Shown: positions 38,770 through 49,184, numbered from the stretch's first letter. The stretch is 64,000 nucleotides of DNA from Shewanella sp. Arc9-LZ (GCF_010092445.1 NZ_CP048031.1:4712001-4776000); one strand, 5' to 3'. Notes: generated by a model not told the origin, from the letters alone. Program-made: numbers and translations.

Positions 38770-38819
38770 TCTGCTCGATGAAAGTAATACCAAGCTATTT
38801 CTTGGTTTGATATCAAAAA

Positions 38820-38844
38820 ACTGGCGCAAATCGCGCCAGTTTTG
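38820..38844 (+). terminator. yihI terminator
   Basis: A perfect 8-bp GC-rich stem ACTGGCGC/GCGCCAGT with loop AAATC and a short T run (TTTTG) lies between yihI and the next gene. Confidence 0.65.
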
Positions 38845-38864
38845 TATTCAAAAAAGGATAAATT

Positions 38865-39332
38865 GTGTCTACAACCGCCATCGTAATTGCTCTACTCATC
38901 ATTGTAGCCCTTGCTACCTACGCAACACACTTACTGTTAACGCTTAAACGTACAACACAAGCTAATCAACAAGCACTTTCTGAGCGTAAGGCTAAAGCTG
39001 AAGAACGTAGACAACAGATACTGACTGATATCCGTTACATTGCCGCAGCAATGCTAGAAGATCGTTGTGAACTGTCTGAAGGCGTTATGCGCATAGGTAA
39101 ATTATTTGATGCATTATCCTTGTCAGAACAAGTTGTGGCAGACTTCCCTAACCTGTTTACCCATTATGAGCTGATTAGAAACCATCCCATCATGGAAGCG
39201 CGTAATGAGCTACCAAAACAACAACGGATGAAGTTTGATTTTGAGCGGATGAAATCAGAAGCAGAGTTAGAACAGGTTATTCTAGACGAAGCAAAACACA
39301 TCGCTGAGTTTGATAAGCCAACCACTCATTAG
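38865..39332 (+). CDS. DUF2489 family membrane-anchored protein
   Basis: A 155-residue protein: one N-terminal transmembrane helix (about residues 5-27), then a charged, probably coiled-coil stretch (about 30-55) and a helical domain with AAAMLEDRCELSEGVMRIGKLFDAL. This matches the DUF2489 family found beside yihI in gammaproteobacteria. The start is GTG at 38865 with AAGGA 8 nt upstream. No function is known. Confidence 0.82.
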   Translation: MSTTAIVIALLIIVALATYATHLLLTLKRTTQANQQALSERKAKAEERRQQILTDIRYIAAAMLEDRCELSEGVMRIGKLFDALSLSEQVVADFPNLFTHYELIRNHPIMEARNELPKQQRMKFDFERMKSEAELEQVILDEAKHIAEFDKPTTH

Positions 39333-39693
39333 CGCAGCATATTAGTTAACCTGAACTCGAGATAAGAGTTCAGGAGGTCATAATAAAAAACATAATCTTA
39401 GTCACTATCGCTATCAAACTTGTTATTTATTCTGCTAACAAGATGAAATAACGCGTCAATAGCTAGCCAATGGCAAGTTTGCAGCAACTTAACTAATCAC
39501 ATTTATCTCATGCCTTAGCACAATTGAGGTTAAGCATGAAATTAGTACGATTGCAGGCTATGCTGATAACACATCAGCTAAAGTACGCATCAGCAGATGC
39601 CAGCAACAAATTAACGTCAATTAACCACACCAGTTTGGCTGACAAATTGAAATAACAAGAAGCTTAATAAAGCTCAATGATTGGGGTCACACT
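39333..39693. other. Intergenic region with one weak small frame
   Basis: A 39-codon frame at 39536-39655 (start ATG, stop TAA) has TTGAGG 6 nt before its start, but its product (MKLVRLQAMLITH..) has no recognisable feature. I see no terminator, RNA or repeat in the rest. Confidence 0.3.
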
Positions 39694-40248
39694 ATGTTCA
39701 GTTCACTTTGCTTAGGATTACTCAAAATACTGGGTTGGGAATTTGATGGCCAACTCGATAATACTAAGCCATGCGTCATTATTGTTGGCCCGCATACCAG
39801 TAATTGGGATTTCATCATTGGCATTATCGCCCGCAGCGCCTTAGGCACCAAAATTCATTTTTTAGGCAAGCATCAGCTGTTTATTCCGCCCTGGGGATGG
39901 CTATTTCGCGCCATGGGCGGTAGCCCTGTCGATAGACGTAAATACAATAATTTAGTTGATGGCGTGGTGCTGTTATTCCAACAAGATCCACTTTATAAAC
40001 TGGCCTTAGCACCTGAAGGCACACGTAGCCCTGTAACTCGTTGGAAAAGTGGTTTTTACCATATTGCAGCCAAAGCGGATGTTGATATAGTGCCAATCGG
40101 ATTAGATTTTGGCCGCAAAGCGGTTGTGATTGCCAAACCGTTAAGACCGACGGGAGATATTGAACGCGAAATAAATCAGTTAATGGATTTTTACCGTTCT
40201 ATCAAAGGCTATCATCCAAAAATGGTTCCTGATTATCAGCAGAAATAG
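39694..40248 (+). CDS. Lysophospholipid acyltransferase family protein (PlsC-like)
   Basis: A 184-residue acyltransferase. The catalytic HX4D motif appears as HTSNWD, the acceptor-binding PEGTRS is present, and FLGKHQLFIPPWGWLFRAMGGSPVDR is the intermediate block. It is shorter than PlsC and belongs to the compact PlsC-related subgroup found in marine bacteria. It probably acylates a lysophospholipid or glycerol-phosphate-type acceptor at the inner membrane; exact substrate unknown. It has its own upstream spacer and converges on the hydrolase gene. Confidence 0.85.
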   Translation: MFSSLCLGLLKILGWEFDGQLDNTKPCVIIVGPHTSNWDFIIGIIARSALGTKIHFLGKHQLFIPPWGWLFRAMGGSPVDRRKYNNLVDGVVLLFQQDPLYKLALAPEGTRSPVTRWKSGFYHIAAKADVDIVPIGLDFGRKAVVIAKPLRPTGDIEREINQLMDFYRSIKGYHPKMVPDYQQK

Positions 40249-40346
40249 TACTGCAATAATTAACGTTCAATTAGCTTATATTGATTAATCAGAAGTGCGA
40301 CAGTGTTGGATATACAAGAAGTGTCTTACACAGCATTCAGCGGTTT

Positions 40347-41825
40347 TTATAACACGCTTTCTAAACTCTCAGCGGCTAGCACATAGCTGCCGCCTAAACG
40401 TATAACGTGCGTTGGCGTATGGATCCGCACTAAAGATAGCACTAGCCGAGTCGACTCTTGCGAGATGAACACCGGAGACTCACCCCAAAAGGTTACCCCA
40501 GCTAAATCAAACCGACTGCGAGTACTGTTAATCTCACCCAAAAAGTGAGTGTCTGTGGCACTAATAGTACTGCGGGCGATCTTCATCTTTTTCTGCTGCA
40601 TACCTATGCGACTAGACTTGATGGTTACAATCGAGTCACTCATCGTGAGCTGGTTTACATCAACATTGTCAATGAACACCAATTTGCAGTCTTCAATAAT
40701 GAGCTGATCATAATGCCCAGAAAAATATTGTTGGCTTTCTTGATAGCATTTGCCAATACGCTTACTGCTATTTTCTGAATGTTGCTCACGAGCCAAAACA
40801 TTAGCATTAGAAGGAAAAATAGAAGTCGATGCTAGACCCGTTAATAACATTTGATTAAAGATGTGTGGATGCGATTTCATCGGTACATGCCCTGCACCAG
40901 CAATAACCTGCAGTTGTGCTGTGGGTAATACATGTAGCAGTGCTTGAGCGGTCCGTAGTGGCGCAACTTGATCATCTGCGCCCCAAATTAACTGCGTCGC
41001 GGGCATCTGTTGGTAATTAAGCACTGAGAAGTTTTGTTCCATTAATGCTAATGCCGCATTAGTATTGGTTTGTTCGCCAATGGTCATATTACGAATAGAC
41101 TCATTGTGACTTAACCATTTCGTTGGATCCAACCCGGTTCCAGTTTTCTCTAGTATCTTATCGGCAAAGTTATCAACCCGGGCTAACACTCGGCGTAAGC
41201 CTTGTGGTAATTCGCTACTAGCCATACCTCGTTTAGAAATCTGTTTTAAGTAGGCAGTCCGGTCCAAAATGCCGGCGGCATCGACCAGTACGAGTTGCTC
41301 AATTTTGCTGGGGTACTGACTAGCATAGTATAAGCTAATCGCTGCCCCCATCGAGTGTCCCACAAGATGTACCTGAGCATTGGGATGGCGATAATGGCTA
41401 ATAACCCAATCGATCACCTTGGCATATTCTTTAGGTGAATAGGTAAATACAGCACCTTGCGATAGACCAAAACCAGGTAAATCGATAGCAACTACATGAT
41501 ACTGCTTTGCTAACGCAGGAATCACCGTTAACCAGTCTTTAGAAGCCAGCTCACCTAAGCCGTGAATAAGAACAACGGTGTCACGGTGCTCAAGCCCTGC
41601 TTGTAGCACAAACAGCGGGGTTTGATGGCTCGGTACTATCACTCGTTCAAATTGATAGTTTGTTGGGTAATCAGCTAGCTCTGCGGTTGTTAATGGCTCG
41701 GCTGTCAGTGGTTTTACAGCGCCTATTGAGCGAACTTGCCTATTGATATCATTAAACCAATTAGCTTGCACGGGCATCGCCCACCACAGCAACAGCAATG
41801 ATATTAATACCAGGAATTTAACCAC
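40347..41825 (-). CDS. Exported alpha/beta hydrolase with extra C-terminal beta-rich domain
   Basis: A 492-residue protein with a signal peptide (LISLLLLWWAMPVQA|NWF). Residues about 60-330 are an alpha/beta hydrolase: oxyanion-type LIHGLGELAS, nucleophile elbow VGHSMGAAIS, acid in WGADDQVAP, histidine in GAGHVPMKSHP. Residues about 345-492 are a second domain of short beta strands (LIIEDCKLVFIDNVDV.., DSIVTIKSSRIG, ARSTISATDTHF) that resembles a right-handed beta-helix. The combination is unusual. The substrate is unknown. The gene lies 27 bp downstream of the MscS-family channel gene on the same strand. Confidence 0.85.
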   Translation of the reverse strand: MVKFLVLISLLLLWWAMPVQANWFNDINRQVRSIGAVKPLTAEPLTTAELADYPTNYQFERVIVPSHQTPLFVLQAGLEHRDTVVLIHGLGELASKDWLTVIPALAKQYHVVAIDLPGFGLSQGAVFTYSPKEYAKVIDWVISHYRHPNAQVHLVGHSMGAAISLYYASQYPSKIEQLVLVDAAGILDRTAYLKQISKRGMASSELPQGLRRVLARVDNFADKILEKTGTGLDPTKWLSHNESIRNMTIGEQTNTNAALALMEQNFSVLNYQQMPATQLIWGADDQVAPLRTAQALLHVLPTAQLQVIAGAGHVPMKSHPHIFNQMLLTGLASTSIFPSNANVLAREQHSENSSKRIGKCYQESQQYFSGHYDQLIIEDCKLVFIDNVDVNQLTMSDSIVTIKSSRIGMQQKKMKIARSTISATDTHFLGEINSTRSRFDLAGVTFWGESPVFISQESTRLVLSLVRIHTPTHVIRLGGSYVLAAESLESVL

Positions 41826-41852
41826 TGCAAATATCGCTTATCTGGCGGCTTA

Positions 41853-43139
41853 TCAATGCTGTTCGGTACATTGCTTTATGCTGCGAATGTCAGTACCTGT
41901 TGGGCTTTGAAACGCACGTAAACCAAACTCAGGTAACACGGCAAAAATGTGATCAAAAATGTCTGCCTGAATCGCTTCATAATAGGTCCAACGAATGTCA
42001 TTGGTAAAAATATATAATTCTATCGGCAAGCCCTCAGTGGTTGGAGCAAGCTGCCTTACCATCAATGTCATGTCTTTATGTACTTTGTCATGACGACGTA
42101 AATACTCTTGTAAGTATGCTCTAAATGTTCCGATATTGGTTAAATGACGGCCATTCACCTTCATCTCAATATCACTTATGTTGGCATTAGCAACACTGAT
42201 TTCACTGAATACTTGCGGTAAATACTCTTTCAAATAATTGACTTTGCCTAAGCGAATACGTTCTTCATCGGTCAAAAACTGAATGCTATTGACGTCGATA
42301 TTGATTGAGCGCTTAATTCGTCGACCGCCCGACTCGGACATGCCGCGCCAGTTCTTAAATGCATCAGACACTAATGCATAGGCTGGGATCATGGTAATGG
42401 TATTGTCCCAGTTTCGTACTTTCACTGTGGTTAAGGTTACATCTTCAACGGCGCCGTCTGCAGCGTATTTATCCATTTGGATCCAATCGCCTTTACTCAC
42501 CATGCGGTTAGCAGCAAGTTGAATCCCAGCAACGAAGCCCAAAATGGTGTCTCGGAACACCAACATAACCAAACCGGTAGCCACACCTAAACCACTAAAG
42601 AAATAAATAGGCGACTGGTCGGCTAAAATAGCAAAGACAACAATTAACCCAATAAAAAATAGGAATAACTTAGTCAGCTGCACAAAACTTTTTACCGGTA
42701 AACGGCGATTAACATGATTAATATCAGCAATTTCATCAATCGCATTCAACCCGCTATACACAGCTCGAATCATAAAAAACACTAACAACGCGCTAAGGAA
42801 ACGGTCAATAAAAGCGCTAATCAATTCATGCTCGGTGAGCACAATAGGGATCAATAAATCGAGGATTAAAATAGGGATCAAAATAGCGAGACGTTCAAAC
42901 ACATTAAAGCGCATGAAAATATCGTCCCAAGTCACCGAGGATCGGCGGATCACTGCATTCACACCGTGAACGACAAATCGATGGGTAATGTAATAACTTA
43001 AACCTGCCACAACCACACAAGCCAAAATTAATATCGATGTCGCGACACCATCCGATGGTTGGCTATTAATACCCAAACGAGTTAACCAAGCCGCAATTTC
43101 AATCCGCACTTCTGTATTCACAAACAAATCCTTAGCCAC
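41853..43139 (-). CDS. Mechanosensitive ion channel, MscS family (YbdG-like)
   Basis: A 428-residue inner-membrane channel with about five transmembrane segments. The pore-lining region is GLGVATGLVMLVFRDTILGFVAGIQLA, followed by the MscS beta domain (KGDWIQMDKYAADGAVEDVTLTTVKVRNWDNTITMIPAYAL) and a C-terminal cytoplasmic domain. Length and the N-terminal segment match the YbdG miniconductance group rather than small MscS. It opens on membrane tension to relieve osmotic downshock. It probably forms a transcript with the hydrolase gene. Confidence 0.92.
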   Translation of the reverse strand: MAKDLFVNTEVRIEIAAWLTRLGINSQPSDGVATSILILACVVVAGLSYYITHRFVVHGVNAVIRRSSVTWDDIFMRFNVFERLAILIPILILDLLIPIVLTEHELISAFIDRFLSALLVFFMIRAVYSGLNAIDEIADINHVNRRLPVKSFVQLTKLFLFFIGLIVVFAILADQSPIYFFSGLGVATGLVMLVFRDTILGFVAGIQLAANRMVSKGDWIQMDKYAADGAVEDVTLTTVKVRNWDNTITMIPAYALVSDAFKNWRGMSESGGRRIKRSINIDVNSIQFLTDEERIRLGKVNYLKEYLPQVFSEISVANANISDIEMKVNGRHLTNIGTFRAYLQEYLRRHDKVHKDMTLMVRQLAPTTEGLPIELYIFTNDIRWTYYEAIQADIFDHIFAVLPEFGLRAFQSPTGTDIRSIKQCTEQH

Positions 43140-43466
43140 GTTTGCCCTTTACTCAATCAAAAGACGTAAATTAAACCGCATAAATGCAAGCAAACATTCA
43201 CAGGCTTATCAGTGTGCTCATTATGCATGGTGTTGATGTATAACGTTACCGAAACATCGACTCTATCGGTCAAGATGATAAATTTAATGCAAGTTACTAT
43301 TTTCACGATTATGTTAACAGTTGCAATGAATGTGAGTATACCCAAACAAGATTAAACAAAAATTAGCTTTGACGCGTGGGCAATAAAAGATAATAAAAAA
43401 GGACCTTGCGGTCCTTTATCAAATTACTCTAAACATATCCTGTTCATGACATGTAGTTTCGCTCAA
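43140..43466. other. Spacer between the channel gene and hutH
   Basis: It contains the promoter region of the channel gene, for which no clear motif is seen, and the hutH terminator at 43395-43417. No gene is supported. Confidence 0.5.
43395..43417 (-). terminator. hut operon terminator
   Basis: AAAGGACC/GGTCCTTT forms an 8-bp stem with a 4-nt loop (TTGC on the plus strand). On the minus strand it runs into six T residues. It lies 50 bp past hutH. Confidence 0.85.
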
Positions 43467-45005
43467 TTAAAAACTCGGTAACATGCCCTGCGGTAGCAAT
43501 CGGTTAAAACTGGCGCTATACAACAAGTCGACCGAGTTCTCGATATCAGGTGAAAAGTAACGGTCTTTATCATAAAACGTCACTATTTCACGCAGTTCAG
43601 CTTTGGCCAGAGCTACGGCGGCGCTTGGTTGCAAAGGCTTTCTAAAGTCGAGTCCTTGTGCTGCAGCTAACAACTCAATAGCCAATACTCCACGGGTATT
43701 TTCACTCATGTAGCGTAAACGTCGTGCAGCAAATGTCGCCATCGACACGTGATCTTCTTGGTTTGCCGATGTCGGTAAACTGTCTACCGAGGCCGGATGC
43801 GCATAGGTCTTGTTTTCCGATGCGAGTGCAGCTGCAGTGACCTGGGCAATCATAAAGCCAGAATTCACCCCACCGTTATCCACCAAAAATGGTGGTAACT
43901 TAGACAAGCTAGAATCAATCAACAACGCCATTCTGCGCTCCGAAATAGAGCCCATTTCAGCAATCGCAATCGCGAGGTTATCAGCCGCCATCGCAACGGG
44001 TTCGGCATGGAAATTACCGCCCGAAATAATATCGCCCGTATCTTGGAACACCAATGGATTATCAGTAACACCGTTTGCCTCAGCGCCAAGCACTTCTGCT
44101 GCTTGACGGATTTGGGTTAAGCACGCACCTAATACCTGTGGCTGACAGCGCAGTGAATATGGATCTTGCACTTTTTCGCAATTGGTATGGCTTAGGCTAA
44201 TTTCCGATTCGTTAGTGAGCAAATGACGGAAAATGGCTGCTGAGTCAATTTGACCTTTTTGCCCGCGCGCAGCATGAATGCGTGCATCAAATGGACTACG
44301 GCTGCCCATAGCGGCTTCAACACTCATGGCGCCAATAATTGAACTGGCGGCAAACAAATCTTCTGCATTAAACAAACCTTCAAGCGCCAGCGCTGTTGAG
44401 GCCTGGGTACCATTCAGTAACGCTAACCCTTCTTTGGCTGCTAATTCAATAGGTTTTAGCCCAGCAATCTCAAGACCTTCCGCTGCTGAGATAATCAGCC
44501 CCTGATAGCTCATTTCGCCTTCACCTAACAAAGGTAAACACATGTGAGCTAATGGCGCTAAGTCACCCGATGCCCCGACTGATCCTTTTTCTGGCACACA
44601 CGGATACACTCCGGCATTCACTAGCTGGATGAGAAACTCGATAACCTCTAAACGAATACCTGAAAAACCGCGGCTTAATGAGTTAATTTTTAACACCATC
44701 ATTAAGCGCACGGTAGCATCTTGCATGTATTTTCCTATGCCAGCGGCGTGGGACAATACAATAGAGCGTTGCAATAATTGCAGATCTTCTGGAACAATTT
44801 TAGTGTTGGCTAACAAGCCAAAGCCAGTATTGATACCGTAAACAGTACGGCCTTCACGTAATACTTGTTGGACGATTTCAGCACTTTGATTAATGTCTTT
44901 AATCGCTTCTTTCGCAAGGGTCAGCTTGACACTATTACGGCTGATCGCACGAGTCTGCGCCAATGTTAACGTACCTGGAATAAGTTCAAATGAATAAGTC
45001 GACAT
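43467..45005 (-). CDS. hutH: Histidine ammonia-lyase
   Basis: A 512-residue enzyme that deaminates L-histidine to urocanate. The Ala-Ser-Gly that cyclises to the MIO cofactor lies in [14 protein letters not shown] near residue 145. [16 protein letters not shown] and [19 protein letters not shown] are conserved active-site segments. Start ATG with TAGGAG 8 nt upstream. It follows hutU by 3 bp on the minus strand, so they are cotranscribed. Confidence 0.97.
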   Translation of the reverse strand: MSTYSFELIPGTLTLAQTRAISRNSVKLTLAKEAIKDINQSAEIVQQVLREGRTVYGINTGFGLLANTKIVPEDLQLLQRSIVLSHAAGIGKYMQDATVRLMMVLKINSLSRGFSGIRLEVIEFLIQLVNAGVYPCVPEKGSVGASGDLAPLAHMCLPLLGEGEMSYQGLIISAAEGLEIAGLKPIELAAKEGLALLNGTQASTALALEGLFNAEDLFAASSIIGAMSVEAAMGSRSPFDARIHAARGQKGQIDSAAIFRHLLTNESEISLSHTNCEKVQDPYSLRCQPQVLGACLTQIRQAAEVLGAEANGVTDNPLVFQDTGDIISGGNFHAEPVAMAADNLAIAIAEMGSISERRMALLIDSSLSKLPPFLVDNGGVNSGFMIAQVTAAALASENKTYAHPASVDSLPTSANQEDHVSMATFAARRLRYMSENTRGVLAIELLAAAQGLDFRKPLQPSAAVALAKAELREIVTFYDKDRYFSPDIENSVDLLYSASFNRLLPQGMLPSF

Positions 45006-45008
45006 GGA

Positions 45009-46679
45009 TTAAGCTCCTAACATTGGCAGGTCTAAGCCTTGCTCTTTGGCACAATTTTTTGCAATGTCATAGCCAGCATCTGCATGACGCATTACCCCTG
45101 TAGCAGGGTCGTTCCACAATACTCGGCCTAAACGTACCGCAGCCTCATCAGTTCCGTCGGCCACTATCACCACCCCAGAATGCTGACTAAAGCCCATACC
45201 AACGCCGCCACCATGATGCAATGACACCCAAGTTGCACCACTAGCCGTATTGAGTAAGGCGTTCATTAATGGCCAATCTGACACCGCATCAGAGCCGTCT
45301 AACATGGCCTCGGTTTCACGATTTGGGCTGGCAACTGAGCCAGAATCTAAGTGATCACGGCCAATAACAATCGGTGCCGATAACTCACCGTTTTTGACCA
45401 TTTCATTAAAGGCTAACGCTAAGCGGGCACGGTCTTTAAGTCCGACCCAACAAATGCGTGCAGGTAAACCTTGAAACGCAATCCGCTCACGCGCCATGTC
45501 GAGCCAATTGTGTAACTGCGGATTATCTGGAATCAGCTCTTTGACTTTGGCATCTGTTTTGTAAATATCTTCCGGATCGCCAGACAAGGCTACCCAACGG
45601 AATGGTCCAATGCCTTCACAAAATAACGGCCGTACATATGCTGGCACAAACCCAGGGAAGTCGAACGCATTCGTTACGCCTTCTTCAAACGCCATTTGGC
45701 GAATATTGTTACCATAATCTGTGGTTGCGGCACCGGCTGCCTGCAATGCCAACATTGCTCTAACTTGCACCGCCATTGATTGCTTCGCCGCTTTAACGAC
45801 TGCCGCTTCGTTAGTTTTACGCATTTGAGCGGCGTATTCTAAAGTCCAGCCTTGAGGTAAATAACCGTTTAATGGGTCGTGCGCGGAGGTTTGGTCTGTC
45901 ACCACATCAGGCACAATGCCGCGGGTCACTAGCTCTGTAAACACATCGGCGGCATTCGCTAATAAACCGACTGAAACAGGCTTGCCGCTTTGGTTTGCTT
46001 CGTAAATCATCGCTAATGCTTGATCTAATGAAGTGGCTTTTTTGTCGACGTAACCAGTACGCATGCGAAAATCGATACGGGTTTCATCTACTTCACAGGT
46101 TAATACCGAATAACCCGCCATAGTACCAGCCAGTGGTTGTGCACCGCCCATGCCGCCTAGACCGCCGGTTAAAATCCACTTACCCGCTGACGAGCCATTA
46201 AAGTGCTGTTTAGCCATGGCGACAAACGTTTCGTAAGTGCCTTGAACAATGCCTTGCGAACCAATATAAATCCACGAACCCGCAGTCATTTGGCCATACA
46301 TCGCCAAACCTTTTTTATCCAGCTCGTTAAAGTGTTCCCAATTCGCCCAATGTGGCACTAGGTTTGAATTAGCAATAATGACCCGTGGCGCATTGCTATG
46401 AGTAGTAAACACCCCAACAGGTTTACCAGACTGCACTAATAAGGTTTGATCGTCTTCAAGGCGTTTAAGCACCTCAATAATTTTGTCGTAACTTTGCCAA
46501 TCGCGCGCGGCGCGGCCAATGCCGCCGTACACCACTAAGTCTTCTGGGCGTTCGGCAACATCAGGGTGTAAGTTGTTCATTAACATGCGCATCGCGGCTT
46601 CGGTTAGCCAACTTTTACACTGTAATTGGGTACCGTGCGGGGCAATAATGCGACGGCTTGGGTCGTGTCGTTTATCCAT
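45009..46679 (-). CDS. hutU: Urocanate hydratase
   Basis: A 556-residue NAD+-dependent enzyme that converts urocanate to imidazolone propionate. Diagnostic stretches are [29 protein letters not shown] (NAD-binding glycines), [14 protein letters not shown] and [16 protein letters not shown]. Length is normal. Start ATG with AGAGGA upstream. It is the second step of the histidine pathway and is encoded with hutH; hutC lies 95 bp upstream on the same strand. Confidence 0.97.
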   Translation of the reverse strand: MDKRHDPSRRIIAPHGTQLQCKSWLTEAAMRMLMNNLHPDVAERPEDLVVYGGIGRAARDWQSYDKIIEVLKRLEDDQTLLVQSGKPVGVFTTHSNAPRVIIANSNLVPHWANWEHFNELDKKGLAMYGQMTAGSWIYIGSQGIVQGTYETFVAMAKQHFNGSSAGKWILTGGLGGMGGAQPLAGTMAGYSVLTCEVDETRIDFRMRTGYVDKKATSLDQALAMIYEANQSGKPVSVGLLANAADVFTELVTRGIVPDVVTDQTSAHDPLNGYLPQGWTLEYAAQMRKTNEAAVVKAAKQSMAVQVRAMLALQAAGAATTDYGNNIRQMAFEEGVTNAFDFPGFVPAYVRPLFCEGIGPFRWVALSGDPEDIYKTDAKVKELIPDNPQLHNWLDMARERIAFQGLPARICWVGLKDRARLALAFNEMVKNGELSAPIVIGRDHLDSGSVASPNRETEAMLDGSDAVSDWPLMNALLNTASGATWVSLHHGGGVGMGFSQHSGVVIVADGTDEAAVRLGRVLWNDPATGVMRHADAGYDIAKNCAKEQGLDLPMLGA

Positions 46680-46774
46680 ATGTTCCTCTTCAACCGAGTT
46701 TATTCAGTTTGGTTTTTTATTGGTCTTGTTGTCTATTTTTAATGTCTTACGGTTTTCATTTTCGATACCACCTT

Positions 46775-47518
46775 TTAACGCGCAAAGGTTAAATGGCCGC
46801 CTAGTTTAAATTTGCTACCCGGATGAACTAAACGAGCAAAACTGACCACACCTTGGCGCGACCAGGTACGACGTAAAATTTGTAAGCAAGGTTCCGTTGC
46901 AGCAATCGACAACCTTTGTTGTAACAGCTCGTTAGCCATAATGGCTTCAACGGTATGCTTGGCCTCTGTCAGTGGCGCTACTGCCGACAAATATTCATGG
47001 GGAGTATGTGAGCTAAAATCTTGTTGTAGGTAATCAGGCACCAGCTGTGGGTTTACATAACGCTCTTCAACTTGTAATGGCAAGCCTTGCTCGCAATGCA
47101 CCAACACCGAATAAAATACAGGGCTGCCCAGTTCCAGCCCCAATGCATTAGCCACTGTTGTGCTGGCCTCGATTTGTCTCAATTCAAGCTGGATAACACT
47201 GTAGCCATGGCCACGGTCTTTTATTTCGTCGGCAATATTACGAATAGCCAGTAATGACGATTGCGACTTTAAACCTGCCACAAAAGTGCCCACTCCTTGA
47301 GTGCGCTCTAGCACGCCCGAGTCCACCAGTTCAGTTAACGCCCGCCTTGCTGTCATCCGACTACAGGCAAACAATTCAGTTAACTGATTTTCAGACGGGA
47401 CACGATCGTTCTCTTGCCATTCGCCCGTTTCAATACGGCTCAAAATGAATTGTTTTATCTGGGCAAACTTTGCTTGGGCCATATCAGCAGCTCTCGGTTT
47501 TTTAGACAATAATGTCAT
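46775..47518 (-). CDS. hutC: Histidine utilisation repressor HutC (GntR family)
   Basis: A 247-residue regulator. The N-terminal winged helix-turn-helix (residues about 15-85, RVPSENQLTELFACSRMTARRALTELVDSGVLERTQG) is of GntR/HutC type, and the C-terminal UTRA domain binds the inducer, urocanate in characterised HutC. It represses hut genes without histidine. A perfect CTTGTATATACAAG palindrome lies 31 bp upstream of its start and between it and hutI, so it probably represses hutI and itself. Confidence 0.93.
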   Translation of the reverse strand: MTLLSKKPRAADMAQAKFAQIKQFILSRIETGEWQENDRVPSENQLTELFACSRMTARRALTELVDSGVLERTQGVGTFVAGLKSQSSLLAIRNIADEIKDRGHGYSVIQLELRQIEASTTVANALGLELGSPVFYSVLVHCEQGLPLQVEERYVNPQLVPDYLQQDFSSHTPHEYLSAVAPLTEAKHTVEAIMANELLQQRLSIAATEPCLQILRRTWSRQGVVSFARLVHPGSKFKLGGHLTFAR

Positions 47519-47548
47519 TGCTGTTTAAAAACACATCATTCATCCTAC

Positions 47549-47562
47549 CTTGTATATACAAG
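47549..47562. promoter_or_regulatory. Candidate HutC operator
   Basis: CTTGTATATACAAG is a perfect 14-bp palindrome whose core TGTATATACA matches the HutC-type operator as described in gammaproteobacteria. It lies between the divergent hutC and hutI starts. A half-site ACAAG recurs at 47568-47572. Confidence 0.85.
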
Positions 47563-47615
47563 CTAAAACAAGTATTGTTTAGCAATCAATAATTAATGCA
47601 TTTTTAGGGATTTTC

Positions 47616-48848
47616 ATGTCGTGGGATCAAGTGTGGATTGATGTAAACGTGGCCACCATGGATACCAATATCCAAGGGGCTTACGGCGTAATACCTCTAG
47701 CGGCTATTGCAATAAAAGATGGCAAAATTGCTTGGGTTGGCCCGCGCAGTGAACTACCTGAATTTGATGTACTGGCAACCCCAGTTTACAGAGGCAAAGG
47801 CGGCTGGATAACACCAGGGCTTATCGATGCACACACCCACTTAGTCTTTGCCGGTAATCGCGCCAATGAGTTTGAACAACGCTTACAAGGTGCGAGTTAC
47901 CAAGATATCGCTCGGGCTGGCGGCGGTATTATCTCAACCGTTAACGCCTGTCGTGAAGCTGATGAAGCTGAGTTATTTGAACTGGGTCGACAACGCTTAA
48001 ACGCCCTAGCCAGAGAAGGCGTCACCACGGTTGAAATTAAATCTGGTTACGGCTTGAACACCGAAACAGAACTTAAATTATTGCGCGTTGCGCGTGAGCT
48101 AGGCGAACATCATCACATTGATGTAAGCACCACCTTCTTGGGCGCCCATGCTATTCCGCCAGAATATAAAGACAATGCAGATGCCTATATCGACCTCGTC
48201 ATTAATGACATGCTCCCCGCAGTAATCGCCGAAAATCTTGCTGATGCCGTCGATGTATTTTGTGAAAATATCGCCTTTAATCTTGAGCAAACTGAGCGAG
48301 TATTAACTGCGGCTAAACAGGCAGGTCTGCAGATTAAACTGCATGCTGAGCAATTAACCAATATGGGCGGCAGCGCCTTAGCAGCCAAGCTTGGGGCTAA
48401 ATCGGTCGATCATATTGAGTTTCTAGATGAAGCAGGTATTAAAGCCATAAGCGAAAGTGGTACCTGTGCAACCTTGTTACCCGGCGCATTTTATTTTTTA
48501 CGCGAAACCCAATTACCGCCAATCGACTTACTGCGTCAATACAAGGTGCCAATGGTTATTGCCAGCGATTTTAATCCGGGGTCATCGCCTATTTGCTCCA
48601 CTTTATTGATGCTCAATATGGCTTGCACCTTATTCAAACTCACCCCAGAAGAAGCCTTACAAGGTGTAACCATTAATGCTGCAAAAGCACTTGGTATCGA
48701 CAATAATGTCGGCAGTATTACCGTAGGTAAACAAGCTGACTTTTGTCTGTGGGATATCACCACTCCAGCACAATTAGCTTATGCTTACGGAGTGAACCTG
48801 TGTAAAACCGTTGTAAAAAATGGTCAGGTAGTTGCGCTACCCAATTAA
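47616..48848 (+). CDS. hutI: Imidazolonepropionase
   Basis: A 410-residue amidohydrolase that opens imidazolone propionate to N-formimino-L-glutamate. Metal-binding HTH is in [13 protein letters not shown], substrate segments are [10 protein letters not shown] and IKSGYGLN, later histidines are in [11 protein letters not shown] and KLHAEQL, and the catalytic Asp is in [10 protein letters not shown]. It diverges from hutC and completes the hut steps present here. hutG/hutF are not in the window. Confidence 0.97.
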   Translation: MSWDQVWIDVNVATMDTNIQGAYGVIPLAAIAIKDGKIAWVGPRSELPEFDVLATPVYRGKGGWITPGLIDAHTHLVFAGNRANEFEQRLQGASYQDIARAGGGIISTVNACREADEAELFELGRQRLNALAREGVTTVEIKSGYGLNTETELKLLRVARELGEHHHIDVSTTFLGAHAIPPEYKDNADAYIDLVINDMLPAVIAENLADAVDVFCENIAFNLEQTERVLTAAKQAGLQIKLHAEQLTNMGGSALAAKLGAKSVDHIEFLDEAGIKAISESGTCATLLPGAFYFLRETQLPPIDLLRQYKVPMVIASDFNPGSSPICSTLLMLNMACTLFKLTPEEALQGVTINAAKALGIDNNVGSITVGKQADFCLWDITTPAQLAYAYGVNLCKTVVKNGQVVALPN

Positions 48849-48884
48849 ACCGTTAAACCGTTAAACCGTTAAACAGTTAAACAA
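48845..48884 (+). repeat. Five 8-bp tandem repeats at the hutI stop
   Basis: TTAAACCG occurs three times, then TTAAACAG and TTAAACAA, starting over the hutI stop codon. It is flanked by CCAATT/AATTGG. It looks like a simple slippage repeat; copy number may vary between strains. Confidence 0.7.
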
Positions 48885-48940
48885 TTGGGCTCAACTTTTC
48901 TCAATCAAATAGCCACAACGTCAACTAAAACTCACTACTA

Positions 48941-48987
48941 ATAGCAGTACCACTGGCGATAATGTCTATCTCCAGTGGCGCTGCTAT
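48941..48987. repeat. Long two-part inverted repeat downstream of hutI
   Basis: ATAGCAG-TA-CCACTGG pairs with CCAGTGG-CG-CTGCTAT around a 15-nt loop. No T tract follows. It may be a Rho-dependent 3' structure for hutI or a dispersed palindrome. Confidence 0.5.
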
Positions 48988-49069
48988 GTACGTCACCTCA
49001 AATCCCGAGTTCAGATTTATTAAACTATTGGGCAATAAAACCGTGATTTTAAGGTCAGTTTCATTTAGG

Positions 49070-49111
49070 CTGACTATATTAATGAACAATCGTTCAACTT
49101 GTTATAGTCAG
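49070..49111. promoter_or_regulatory. Nested inverted repeat upstream of the HAD gene
   Basis: Outer arms CTGACTATA/TATAGTCAG (9 bp, perfect) surround inner arms TGAAC/GTTCA (49083-49096, centre AATC). The element lies 74 bp before the exported HAD gene. Its symmetry suggests a repressor or activator site; TetR-type operators are a possibility. Confidence 0.5.
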
Positions 49112-49184
49112 TATCACAGACAACAATAGTGAGATGAATACTCGATAAGTTCTTTTCAACCAACATCACATTGCCAGAGGTTTT

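Noticed and set aside
39916..39923. Ops-like GGCGGTAG
   Set aside because: It lies inside the conserved coding sequence of the acyltransferase (MGGSPVD), and no polysaccharide operon follows.
48845..48884. Possible CRISPR array
   Set aside because: The units are 8 bp with no spacers, so it is a simple tandem repeat.
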